Assembly: GCA_031431235.1 (NCBI GenBank)
Contig: JANPDA010000134.1
Coordinates: 1 to 9,005 of the forward strand
DNA length: 9,005 nt
DNA from: JANNSW01 sp031431235
Lineage (GTDB): Bacteria; Pseudomonadota; Alphaproteobacteria; Rhizobiales; Hyphomicrobiaceae
Direction of reading: 5' to 3'
The notes under the pieces are model-generated. The model saw only the letters and a program-made list of their open reading frames with translations. It was not told the origin of the DNA and searched no databases. Position 1 is the first letter of the stretch; each line of letters opens with the position of its first letter. Of the stretch, positions 1 through 5,916 are shown in pieces. The position numbers and the translations under genes are program-made.

Positions 1-18
1 TTCCGGCGAAGCTGGACC

Positions 19-93
19 AATGAATGGAAAGACGGAGCACAAACACAAAGTTGGCTAGTGGGCTGGCCATTCATTTAGGGTACTAGATGAATG
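19..93. repeat. Cluster of short inverted TGAATGG/CCATTCA motifs
   Basis: AATGAATGG at 19-27 is the exact reverse complement of CCATTCATT at 67-75. ATGAATG at 87-93 again pairs with CATTCAT at 68-74, giving a possible 7 bp hairpin with a 12 nt loop. The motifs lie in the lower-GC left end. They could be a regulatory dyad or the edge of a decayed insertion. Nothing identifies which, and the arms are short enough for chance to play a part. Confidence 0.35.
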
Positions 94-277
94 AGTCGGA
101 ACACTAGGTGATCCGCGCTTGCAAGAGAGCGGGTCCGGAAGAAGCGAGCCCGGTTCCTTCAAAACATCACGACGTCATGGCGGAGCCGTGCTTCGCATGG
201 ACCGGCGCCGAAGGGCTGCCACACACACAACACACGCAGCGCTCCGGCGCCCGCGTCTCGCTTCATGCTCCAATCCG

Positions 278-314
278 GGCGCAGCCGCGAGCCGGAGGCG
301 ACTCGGCATGCGCC
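278..314 (-). terminator. Possible hairpin terminator after the lipoprotein gene
   Basis: Bases 278-287 (GGCGCAGCCG) pair with 304-314 (CGGCATGCGCC) as a 10 bp stem with one bulged base and a 16 nt loop. On the minus strand the stem begins one base after the TGA stop of the lipoprotein gene at 316-318. No T-run follows, so it would be a weak or Rho-assisted terminator, or only a 3' end-stabilising structure. Confidence 0.3.
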
Positions 315-315
315 A

Positions 316-804
316 TCACAGCTTCTTCGGCAGCTCATACTCGGGATTGAGCTGGAAGCCCGGCCCCAGCACCGGCGGCACGTCGGGGAGGTCGGACTGG
401 TCGAGGTCGGACTTGAACGAGTGCTGGTAGCTCGCGAGCCGTTTGCCGCCGATGGCCGCGAGCACATGCACGTTGACGCGGTAGGGCTTGCCTGCCTTGA
501 TCCCCTGCAGGCCGCGGGTGCGGAACGAGTAGCGAAGTCGCTCGCCCTGCACGGTCTGGCGCTCGACGATCGGCGCGCCGCCGGCCGGGTCCTCGAACTC
601 GGCTTCGATCACCGTGCCGACGGCGAGCTGTCGCATCGGCCGGACATTGAACCCGTAATAGGCCTCGGCGACGCGATAGTTGAAGACGAAGCCGCCGCCA
701 TCGAACGCGACATAGGGTTGATCGTCGCCCGGCTCGCAGGCGGCAAGGAGCGCGAGGACCGCCGCGAGCAGGGCAGGCCAAACCATGCGCATTCGCGGTA
801 TCAT
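316..804 (-). CDS. Small lipoprotein of unknown function
   Basis: The frame encodes 162 aa with a typical bacterial lipoprotein signal: Met/Arg residues, a hydrophobic core at about residues 8-20, and a lipobox LLAAC with the lipidated cysteine at C23. The residue after Cys is Glu, not Asp, so under the enterobacterial Lol rule it would go to the outer membrane. The mature part (about 140 aa) is soluble, rich in Tyr, Gly and Val, and looks beta-rich. It ends in a Pro-rich tail. I do not recognise a named domain. The ATG at 802-804 is chosen because GGGGAG lies 10 nt upstream on the minus strand; ATGs at 792 and 786 would shorten the signal but keep the lipobox. The open frame extends upstream to 1410, but that part is antisense to the permease and is not coding. 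It diverges from the permease gene across 78 bp. Function unknown. Confidence 0.75.
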   Translation of the reverse strand: MIPRMRMVWPALLAAVLALLAACEPGDDQPYVAFDGGGFVFNYRVAEAYYGFNVRPMRQLAVGTVIEAEFEDPAGGAPIVERQTVQGERLRYSFRTRGLQGIKAGKPYRVNVHVLAAIGGKRLASYQHSFKSDLDQSDLPDVPPVLGPGFQLNPEYELPKKL

Positions 805-882
805 CGCTGGATCACTCCCCGTTCCGTCAAGCTGGCCACATACTACCATGAGCAGCGCCGTCCTCCGACCCTGGAACCGCCC
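805..882. promoter_or_regulatory. Divergent intergenic region, lipoprotein / permease
   Basis: This 78 bp gap lies between divergent start codons, so promoters for both genes are expected here or inside the neighbouring 5' ends. The GGGGAG ribosome binding site of the minus-strand lipoprotein is at 815-820. I see no convincing -35/-10 pair on either strand and no Shine-Dalgarno immediately before the permease ATG at 883. A 12-codon frame starting at 848 overlaps that ATG (see findings). Confidence 0.4.
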
Positions 883-1812
883 ATGAGCTGGCCCTTCGTC
901 GTCCAGCAGCTCATCAACGCCGCAGTCGTCAGCGCCCTCTACGGCCTGCTCGCCGTCTCCTATGTGCTGATGCACGGCATCACCAACCGCACCAACCTCG
1001 CGTTGGGAGCGCTGGCGATCTGGGCGGGCTACATCGTCATCAACCTCTCGCTGTTCCTGATGCTGAAATTGCCCGGCATGACGCTCGTTCCCGTCGCGCT
1101 CGCCGCGCTCTATGCGCTCCTCAACACCACGATCGTCGGCGTCCTGATCGAGCGGTCGACGATACGCCCGCTCATCGGCGCGCCGGGGTTGGCCATGATC
1201 GTGGCGACGCTCGGGGTCGCGATCATGCTCGAGGAATTGATGCGACTGCAGAACGCCAGCCGCGACCTCTGGCTGATGCCGATCCTGAACGAGCGATTGC
1301 AGTTGGGAGGCACCGCTCGGTTTCCGCTGTCGCTGACCGCCATGCAGGCCATTCTGCTCGCAGTGGCAGGTGTGCTCGGCGCGGGCCTTTTCCTCTTCAT
1401 CGAGCGTCACCCGTTCGGCCGGGCCTGGCGGGCCTGCGCGCAGGATCTCGGCATGGCGGAGCTGACCGGCGTCGACGTCGGGCGGACGCTGCTCGCCACC
1501 TTCGCCATCGCCTCGGCGGCGACCGCGGCGGCGGGCATCCTGCTCGCCGTCAACTATGGCTCGGTCAGCTTCTACTCGGGGCTCGTGATCGGCTTGAAGA
1601 CCCTGTTCGTGGCCGTTGTCGGGGGCCTCGGGTCGGTCGGGGGCGCGTTTGCCGGAGCGGCACTGCTCGGCCTCGTCGAGACTTTCTGGTCGGCTTGCTA
1701 CGGGGCCGAGTACCGCGACGTCGCCTCCTTTGTGCTATTGACGGGGCTGCTGATCCTCTTTCCCGGTGGGCTCTTCACCGGAACGGGGCGGATCGATCAC
1801 AAGGAGCAATAG
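883..1812 (+). CDS. LivH-type branched-chain amino acid ABC transporter permease
   Basis: A 309 aa, highly hydrophobic protein with about eight apparent membrane segments (roughly residues 8-30, 40-62, 66-90, 100-118, 153-173, 204-224, 236-262 and 281-298), close to the usual ~290 aa of LivH permeases. Family signatures are visible: a cytoplasmic loop with GRAWRACAQD followed by LTGVDVGR (about 179-201), which is the contact region for the ABC ATPase, and the Gly-rich GLKTLFVAVVGGLGSVGGAF stretch (237-256). Such permeases import branched-chain amino acids, amides, urea or related small molecules together with LivM, LivG, LivF and a periplasmic binding protein. None of those partners is in this window, so the substrate is open. 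The start is the ATG at 883, which gives a family-like N-terminus; the frame is open far upstream, but that part lacks permease character. The stop is one base from the next start, so it is probably co-transcribed with phzF-like and lipB. Confidence 0.85.
   Translation: MSWPFVVQQLINAAVVSALYGLLAVSYVLMHGITNRTNLALGALAIWAGYIVINLSLFLMLKLPGMTLVPVALAALYALLNTTIVGVLIERSTIRPLIGAPGLAMIVATLGVAIMLEELMRLQNASRDLWLMPILNERLQLGGTARFPLSLTAMQAILLAVAGVLGAGLFLFIERHPFGRAWRACAQDLGMAELTGVDVGRTLLATFAIASAATAAAGILLAVNYGSVSFYSGLVIGLKTLFVAVVGGLGSVGGAFAGAALLGLVETFWSACYGAEYRDVASFVLLTGLLILFPGGLFTGTGRIDHKEQ
1801..1806 (+). promoter_or_regulatory. Ribosome binding site fixing a GTG start
   Basis: AAGGAG lies inside the last codons of the permease gene, 7 nt before the GTG at 1814. 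This decides the PhzF-like start in favour of GTG over the in-frame ATG at 1766, which would add 16 residues overlapping the permease and is not preceded by such a site. Confidence 0.8.
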
Positions 1813-1813
1813 C

Positions 1814-2731
1814 GTGGCGCTCGACTACGTGACTGTCGACGTGTTCACAGCCAAGGCCTATGCGGGCAATCCGCTCGCGGTCGTGCTCGACGCGCGCGGG
1901 CTGATGACGGTCGAGATGCAGGCGATCGCGCGTGAGTTCAACTATGCGGAGACCGCGTTCGTGCTGCCGCCGGGCAATGTGGCCAACACCGCCAACGTGC
2001 GCATCTTCACGCCCGGCCAGGAGGTGCCCTTCGCCGGCCACCCCAATGTCGGAGCGGCCTTCGTGTTGGCGCGGCAGGGCAAGGTGTTCGGCCGGCCGGT
2101 CGGCGATCGCCTCGTGCTCGAGGAGAAGGCCGGACTCGTCGCGGTCGAGGTGCTGCGGGAAGCTGGCGCTATCGTGGGAGCGACGATCACCGCGCCCGAG
2201 CAGCTGTCGCTCGGACGAGCGTTCGAGCCAGCGAGCATTGCAGCGGCGGTGGGCCTCGATGAGGCCGATATCCTGACATCGAGCCACCGGCCGCAGATCG
2301 CCTCGGTTGGGCTCGGCTTCCTGATCGTCGAGCTTGCGAGCCTCCAGGCGCTCGCCCGCGTCCGGGTCCGGTTGGAGCCGTTCGCTCGCCTCCTGCCCGC
2401 CGACGGGGCCGACGCGATCCATCTCTATGTGCGCGCCGGGCTGGATGCGCCGGTGCGTGCGCGCATGTTCTCCCCCCTCGATGGCACCAACGAGGATCCG
2501 GCGACCGGCAGCGCCAATGGCGCGCTCGCCGCGCTGCTCGCCCATCTCGATCCGCGTCCGGCGCTCGGCCTCGCGCTCACCGTGCATCAGGGCGTGGAGA
2601 TGGGCCGGCCGAGCGAGATCGGGGTGACGGTCGCAAAGCGGGATGGCCGGCTATCGGCCGTGCGGATCTCGGGCCGGGTGGTGCATGTCATGTCAGGGCG
2701 GATCGAAACCCGTCCCGGGGCCTGGCCATGA
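1814..2731 (+). CDS. PhzF family phenazine-biosynthesis-like isomerase
   Basis: A 305 aa protein with the two-lobed PhzF/diaminopimelate-epimerase-like fold signatures. It has an N-terminal VDVFTAKAYAGNPLAVV (8-24), YAETAFV with the family's catalytic Glu at E46, PFAGHPNVGAA (72-82), and the second-lobe motif EDPATGSA (about 227-234). In Pseudomonas PhzF isomerises trans-2,3-dihydro-3-hydroxyanthranilate. Most family members lie outside phenazine clusters and have unknown substrates, and no other phenazine gene is present here, so the name is structural only. The GTG start is supported by AAGGAG at 1801-1806. It begins one base after the permease stop and its TGA overlaps the lipB ATG (ATGA, 2728-2731), indicating translational coupling in one transcript. 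Length is slightly above the usual 260-300 aa. Confidence 0.88.
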   Translation: MALDYVTVDVFTAKAYAGNPLAVVLDARGLMTVEMQAIAREFNYAETAFVLPPGNVANTANVRIFTPGQEVPFAGHPNVGAAFVLARQGKVFGRPVGDRLVLEEKAGLVAVEVLREAGAIVGATITAPEQLSLGRAFEPASIAAAVGLDEADILTSSHRPQIASVGLGFLIVELASLQALARVRVRLEPFARLLPADGADAIHLYVRAGLDAPVRARMFSPLDGTNEDPATGSANGALAALLAHLDPRPALGLALTVHQGVEMGRPSEIGVTVAKRDGRLSAVRISGRVVHVMSGRIETRPGAWP

Positions 2732-3405
2732 CGGGGCTGCCTGGGTTTGGCCGGACCCAATGGCGGATCTCGGAGGCGCCCGTCGGCTACGCGGAAGCTG
2801 TCGCCGCCATGGAAGCCCGCGTCGCGGCTATCGCTGCTGGCGAAGCCGAGGATCTCGTCTGGCTGCTCGAGCACCCATCGCTCTATACCGCAGGCACCAG
2901 CGCCCGACCCGAGGAGCTGATCGAGCCGAGCCGCTTTCCAGTCCACCGCGCCGGCCGCGGCGGGCGCTTCACCTATCACGGCCCGGGCCAGCGCATCGCC
3001 TATGTGATGCGTGACCTGCGACCGGGCGGAGGCGATGTGCGCGGACATGTCGGCCACCTCGAGCGCTGGATCATCATGGCGCTCGCGCGCTTCGATGTGA
3101 GGGCCGAGTGCCGGGCGGATCGCATCGGCGTCTGGGTGCGCCGGCCCGAGCGAGGCGTCGATGTCGAGGACAAGATCGCAGCGATCGGGGTCAGGGTGCG
3201 CCGCGGCGTCGCCTATCACGGCGTGGCGCTCAACGTCGAGCCCGACCTCGAGCATTTCGCCGGCATCATCCCCTGCGGCATCCTCGGGCACGGCGTCACC
3301 AGTCTGCTCGACCTCGGCATCCTCGTCTCTCGCCCGGAGGTCGACATGGCGCTGCAGTCGATGTTTGCCGAGGCGTTCGCAGGAGCGGAGTGCGGGGCTG
3401 GATGA
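2728..3405 (+). CDS. lipB: Lipoyl(octanoyl) transferase LipB
   Basis: A 225 aa cytoplasmic enzyme that moves octanoyl from octanoyl-acyl carrier protein to the lipoyl-domain lysine of 2-oxoacid dehydrogenase complexes and the glycine cleavage H protein; LipA then inserts sulfur. LipB signatures occur in order: EHPSLYTAGTSA (48-59), the Gly-rich GRGGRFTYHGPGQ (76-88), K149 in DKIAAIGV and C183 in GIIPCGI, matching the family's catalytic Lys/Cys pair, plus the helper segment AYHGVALNV (162-170). Length and motif spacing are normal, so it looks intact. The ATG overlaps the upstream stop by four bases. There is no strong Shine-Dalgarno, only a GGGG run nearby, so reinitiation after the PhzF-like gene is likely. 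It converges on a minus-strand HAD gene with only 5 nt between the stop codons. Confidence 0.95.
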   Translation: MTGLPGFGRTQWRISEAPVGYAEAVAAMEARVAAIAAGEAEDLVWLLEHPSLYTAGTSARPEELIEPSRFPVHRAGRGGRFTYHGPGQRIAYVMRDLRPGGGDVRGHVGHLERWIIMALARFDVRAECRADRIGVWVRRPERGVDVEDKIAAIGVRVRRGVAYHGVALNVEPDLEHFAGIIPCGILGHGVTSLLDLGILVSRPEVDMALQSMFAEAFAGAECGAG

Positions 3406-3410
3406 CGGTG

Positions 3411-4115
3411 TCAGACCAGCTTTCGCGCCAGGTCGGCGAAATCGCTGGCGACGATGTCGAATTCCTCGGCAAAGCCGGTATCGCCGTAGTCCTCGCCCGG
3501 ATCTTCCAACCGCGGCCGCACGTAGGCGGAGCCAAAGCCTGCCGCCATGCCCGCGCGCAGATCGCTCGGGTGGGCGGCGACCATCATGATCTCTGCCGCG
3601 GTGCAGTCGAGGATCTCGATCGCACGCGTGTAGCAGCGCGGATCTGGCTTGTAGACGCCGAGGAGATCGCACGAGAGGATCGAATCCCAATCGATGCCGT
3701 TGCGCCGCGACGAGCCGACCGCCATCGACCAGCTGAGGATCGTCAGCGGCACCACGACATGGCTGCGCCGGAGCGCGGCGATCGCCTCGCGCGCGCCGGG
3801 CCAGGCAGGCATCTGCCGCCAGGACCGTGCCAGCTGGGCCCGTTGGGAGGCCGAGAGGTGCTGGAGGCCATGGCGCTCGATCATCTCCTCCATGACAGCC
3901 GCGAGGATCTGGTCGGCAGCCATCCAGGGGCGCACGCCGCGTATCACCTCGCCGTTCATCTCCATGAAGCGGGCGCGGCTGGCGAATGCAAACCCCGCCC
4001 GATCGATGGCCGGCCAGGTCGCGCGTGGCACGACCCGCTCCAGCACCTCGACGATCGCCGTGCTCCAGTCGAACACCGTTCCACCAATGTCGAAGACGAG
4101 CACTTTCGCCGGCAT
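3411..4115 (-). CDS. Haloacid dehalogenase type II-like HAD hydrolase (divergent motifs)
   Basis: A 234 aa HAD-superfamily protein. Motif I is FDIGGTVFDW with nucleophile D9 and T13. Motif II falls in LTILSWS (S128), motif III is K156 in GVYKPDPRCY, and the acidic motif IV is MMVAAHPSDL with D185. The cap domain lies between residues ~17 and 110. Type II enzymes hydrolyse L-2-haloacids through an aspartyl ester, but many annotated members have other or unknown substrates. Against the L-DEX pattern, the Asn of motif II (LSN) is Trp here, and the Ser/Asn before the final Asp read AAH, so true dehalogenase activity is doubtful. The start is the ATG at 4113-4115, preceded by GAGGAG at about 7 nt; an in-frame ATG 34 codons upstream lacks HAD similarity. 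It is convergent with lipB and divergent from the SDR. Confidence 0.85.
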   Translation of the reverse strand: MPAKVLVFDIGGTVFDWSTAIVEVLERVVPRATWPAIDRAGFAFASRARFMEMNGEVIRGVRPWMAADQILAAVMEEMIERHGLQHLSASQRAQLARSWRQMPAWPGAREAIAALRRSHVVVPLTILSWSMAVGSSRRNGIDWDSILSCDLLGVYKPDPRCYTRAIEILDCTAAEIMMVAAHPSDLRAGMAAGFGSAYVRPRLEDPGEDYGDTGFAEEFDIVASDFADLARKLV

Positions 4116-4356
4116 CGTGGTCTCCTCGCTCGAGCGCCTGACAGCGGGCATCCGATGTTGCCCGCTCGGTGATGACATAGCAGCCTGCAAGTGACGCGAA
4201 AGCTCCGATGAGCGCAAGCGTGGGCCGTCTTGCCAGCTCAGATGCTCGCACGCCCAGTTGACACCGATGCCATGGCCAGTGTCAGGGTTTCAACCTCCTG
4301 GACCGTGCCGTTCGAATGGCGGTCCTGCCGTGGCCATAATCCCTGGAGTGCCCACC
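4116..4356. promoter_or_regulatory. Divergent intergenic region, HAD / SDR
   Basis: These 241 bp carry the control signals for two divergent genes. Visible items are the GAGGAG binding site of the HAD gene just right of 4115, a perfect 8 bp hairpin at 4143-4166, a TTGACA hexamer at 4258-4263 within a TGACAC/GTGTCA dyad, and the TGGAG binding site (4344-4348) 8 nt before the SDR start. No good -10 element sits 16-18 bp from the TTGACA, so I do not call a promoter exactly. Confidence 0.45.
4143..4166. repeat. Perfect 8 bp inverted repeat upstream of the HAD gene
   Basis: AGCGGGCA (4143-4150) and TGCCCGCT (4159-4166) are exact reverse complements around an 8 nt loop. On the minus strand the element ends 27 bp before the HAD start codon. 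It could be an operator or a leader hairpin. There is no T-run to argue for a terminator. Confidence 0.45.
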
Positions 4357-5052
4357 ATGCTCGAGCGCGCATTGATCGTCGGGGCAGGAGACGGCATCAG
4401 CGCCAGCTTCGCGCGGGCCCTCGCCCGCGATGGCGCCAAGGTCGCGCTCGCCGCCCGCACCCCCGGCAAGCTCGACCGGCTCGTGGGCGAGATCGGCGGT
4501 CGCGCCTTCACCACGGACGCTGCCTCGGCGCCATCGGTCGAGCAATTGTTCACCGCGATCGACCGGGATTTCGGCGAGCTCGACCTCGTGCTCTACAATG
4601 CGAGCGGGCGAGCCCGCGGCCCCTTCGTCGACCTGGATCCCGCCGAGGTCGAGCGCACGCTGATGGTGACGGCCTATGGCGGCTTCCTGGTCGCGCAACA
4701 CGCCGCGCGGCGAATGTCGAAGCGGGGCAAGGGCGTCATTCTGCTGACGGGCGCTTCCGCAAGCGTCAAGGGCTATGCCCAGTCGGCGCCCTTTGCCATG
4801 GGCAAGTTCGCGCTGCGCGGCATGGCCCAGTCGATGGCACGCGAGCTGGCGCCCAAAGGCATCCATGTCGCTCATTTCGTGATCGATGGCGGCGTGCGCA
4901 ATCCGGCGACCGGCCGGATCGACGCGGCGAACGCCCCCGACAGCCTGCTCGATCCCGATGCGATCGCCGAAACCTACCTCACGATCGCCAAGCAGCCCCG
5001 CTCGGCCTGGACCTGGGAGGTGGAGCTCAGGCCGTGGGTGGAGCGGTTCTGA
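4357..5052 (+). CDS. Short-chain dehydrogenase/reductase with Phe in the catalytic Tyr position
   Basis: A 231 aa classical-size SDR. The N-terminal cofactor motif is VGAGDGIS (8-15) with a following ALAART that suggests NADP preference. The NNAG-equivalent is LYNASG (about 85-90), and the active-site strand carries LTGASASVKG with candidate catalytic Ser S134. The YxxxK position reads F146-A-M-G-K150: the general acid Tyr is Phe while Lys is kept. The family C-terminal segment HVAHFVIDGGVRNP follows. From memory, a group of proteobacterial SDRs shares this FAMGKFALRG sequence, so it is probably a subfamily trait and not decay. Substrate unknown. Start ATG at 4357 with TGGAG 8 nt upstream; an ATG 33 codons earlier would add a tail before the Rossmann strand and is unlikely. 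It stands alone between a divergent HAD gene and a convergent PAP2 gene. Confidence 0.88.
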   Translation: MLERALIVGAGDGISASFARALARDGAKVALAARTPGKLDRLVGEIGGRAFTTDAASAPSVEQLFTAIDRDFGELDLVLYNASGRARGPFVDLDPAEVERTLMVTAYGGFLVAQHAARRMSKRGKGVILLTGASASVKGYAQSAPFAMGKFALRGMAQSMARELAPKGIHVAHFVIDGGVRNPATGRIDAANAPDSLLDPDAIAETYLTIAKQPRSAWTWEVELRPWVERF

Positions 5053-5076
5053 CCAAGCGATCCCAACCAAACCAAT

Positions 5077-5150
5077 ACCCGTCATCCCGCCGTGCTCGCT
5101 TCGAAGATCCCGGTCCAAGCACCGGCCGGCACTTGGCCCGGATGACGGGT
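5077..5150. repeat. Nested palindromic intergenic repeat between convergent genes
   Basis: Outer arms ACCCGTCATCC (5077-5087) and GGATGACGGGT (5140-5150) are exact 11 bp reverse complements. Inside lies a strong imperfect palindrome at about 5110-5141: CCAAG/CTTGG flanking a central CCGGCCGG, with outer CCGG/CCGG pairs. The GTCATCC...GGATGAC ends are typical of dispersed REP-like repeats in alphaproteobacterial genomes. It sits between the SDR stop (5052) and the PAP2 stop (5176), so it may act as a two-way transcription end or mRNA stabiliser. No T-tract is present on either side. Confidence 0.7.
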
Positions 5151-5175
5151 CGTTGGGGTGAAAAATCGCCATTGC

Positions 5176-5916
5176 TCAGGGTGCCTCACCCCCATCCTCG
5201 ATCGCGCCGCGCGACTGCAGCCACAGCGCCAACAGCCAGCACAGCAGCGCCCAGCTCGCCCCCAGCGCCCAACCGGCGAGCACGTCCGAGGGCCAGTGGA
5301 CGCCGAGATAGACCCGGCTGACGCCGACCGCGGCCGTCAGCAACAGCGCCACGCCCAGCACGAACACCTTCTCCACTTGGCCGGCGAGCGTGCGGGCCAG
5401 CAGCACGCCGAGCGTGAGGTAGGTGACCGCCGCCAGCATGGCATGACCAGATGGGAAGCTTGGCGTGTAGACGGCCGCACCATGCGCCACCAGATCGGGC
5501 CGCGGCCGGGCAAAGCCGAGCTTCAGCGCGTGGCTGAGCAGCACCCCCGAGACGACGGCCCCGATCACCAGCATCGCCGCGTGCCGCTTGCGAGAGATGG
5601 CGAGAAAACCTGCCGCGGCGAGCGTGACGAAGGTCAGCACCGAGGTGCTGCCGAGTGCGGTCATGTCCCGCATCGCCTCCTCGAGCCAGGCTGGCCCCAG
5701 CGGATCGGCGGTGTCGTCCGGATTGCGCAACAGCAGCAGCAGCCATTCATCGAAGCTGCTCGTCTCGCCCTCGACCACCTCCCCGGCAATCCGCGCGAAC
5801 GCGAACACCCCGAGCGCCGCGATGGCGAGCGCTGCGATCACCGCGCGCTCGAGGTGGCCCGCATGGGCAAGCAGGGCGATTGCGAAGCGCTTTGCGGCAG
5901 GATAGCGGTCACTCAT
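5176..5916 (-). CDS. PAP2-family membrane phosphatase
   Basis: A 246 aa integral membrane protein with the complete acid-phosphatase signature: K132-x6-R139-P140 (KLGFARPRP), P155-S-G-H158 in SFPSGHAM, and S200-R-x5-H207-x3-D211 in SRVYLGVHWPSD. Hydrophobic segments lie near residues 25-42, 92-107, 112-130, 160-176, 184-198 and 212-233, with an acidic loop between the first and second that would face the periplasm. Family members dephosphorylate lipid phosphates such as undecaprenyl pyrophosphate or phosphatidylglycerophosphate; which applies here cannot be read from sequence. The ATG at 5914-5916 gives a short charged N-terminus. An ATG 29 codons upstream would add a Gly/Arg-rich tail. No Shine-Dalgarno precedes the chosen start. 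Convergent with the SDR across a palindromic repeat, divergent from the secreted-protein gene. Confidence 0.88.
   Translation of the reverse strand: MSDRYPAAKRFAIALLAHAGHLERAVIAALAIAALGVFAFARIAGEVVEGETSSFDEWLLLLLRNPDDTADPLGPAWLEEAMRDMTALGSTSVLTFVTLAAAGFLAISRKRHAAMLVIGAVVSGVLLSHALKLGFARPRPDLVAHGAAVYTPSFPSGHAMLAAVTYLTLGVLLARTLAGQVEKVFVLGVALLLTAAVGVSRVYLGVHWPSDVLAGWALGASWALLCWLLALWLQSRGAIEDGGEAP

Larger units (their letters stand above)
1..315. other. Stretch without a supportable gene at the left edge
   Basis: No reading frame here has a ribosome binding site, a recognisable motif or a convincing start. Two + frames enter from the left edge and stop at 56-58 and 76-78. They are too short to identify, although either could be the last residues of a gene lying outside the window. 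Bases 1-110 are about 49% GC by hand count, clearly lower than the coding regions, and hold all three CTAG tetramers I found in the window. Bases 111-315 are GC-rich and include a CA-rich tract at about 221-237. The region may hold the 3' untranslated part of the minus-strand lipoprotein transcript ending at 316. Confidence 0.6.

Noticed and set aside
120..180. Possible tRNA-like or small RNA fold around GCGGGTCCGG...CCCGGTTCC
   Set aside because: No cloverleaf, no T-arm consensus and no consistent stem could be drawn.
108..350. 80- and 103-codon + frames in the left intergenic stretch
   Set aside because: No ribosome binding site, no motif, and they overlap the 3' end of the lipoprotein gene.
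265..882. Upstream extension of the permease reading frame, adding about 206 residues
   Set aside because: The added part has no permease or signal character, is antisense to the lipoprotein gene, and the family length fits a start at 883.
805..1410. Upstream extension of the lipoprotein frame on the minus strand
   Set aside because: It is antisense to the membrane-protein gene, very rich in Gln/Arg/Asp as expected for a shadow frame, and the lipoprotein signal with its ribosome binding site begins at 804.
1775..2587. 270-codon minus-strand frame opposite the PhzF-like gene
   Set aside because: Arg/His/Glu-rich composition without motifs, fully antisense to a well-supported gene.
883..3405. 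Phenazine biosynthesis cluster suggested by the PhzF family name
   Set aside because: No phzA/B, D, E or G genes nearby; most PhzF-family proteins are not phenazine enzymes.
2587..4251. 554-codon minus-strand frame beginning with a lipobox-like LAGC
   Set aside because: It runs antisense through the PhzF end and lipB and in a second frame through the HAD gene. Long shadow frames are expected at this GC, and only the first ~35 residues look signal-like.
4230..5321. 363-codon + frame overlapping the SDR
   Set aside because: Arg/Pro-rich low-complexity translation in another frame; the SDR frame has all family motifs and a ribosome binding site.
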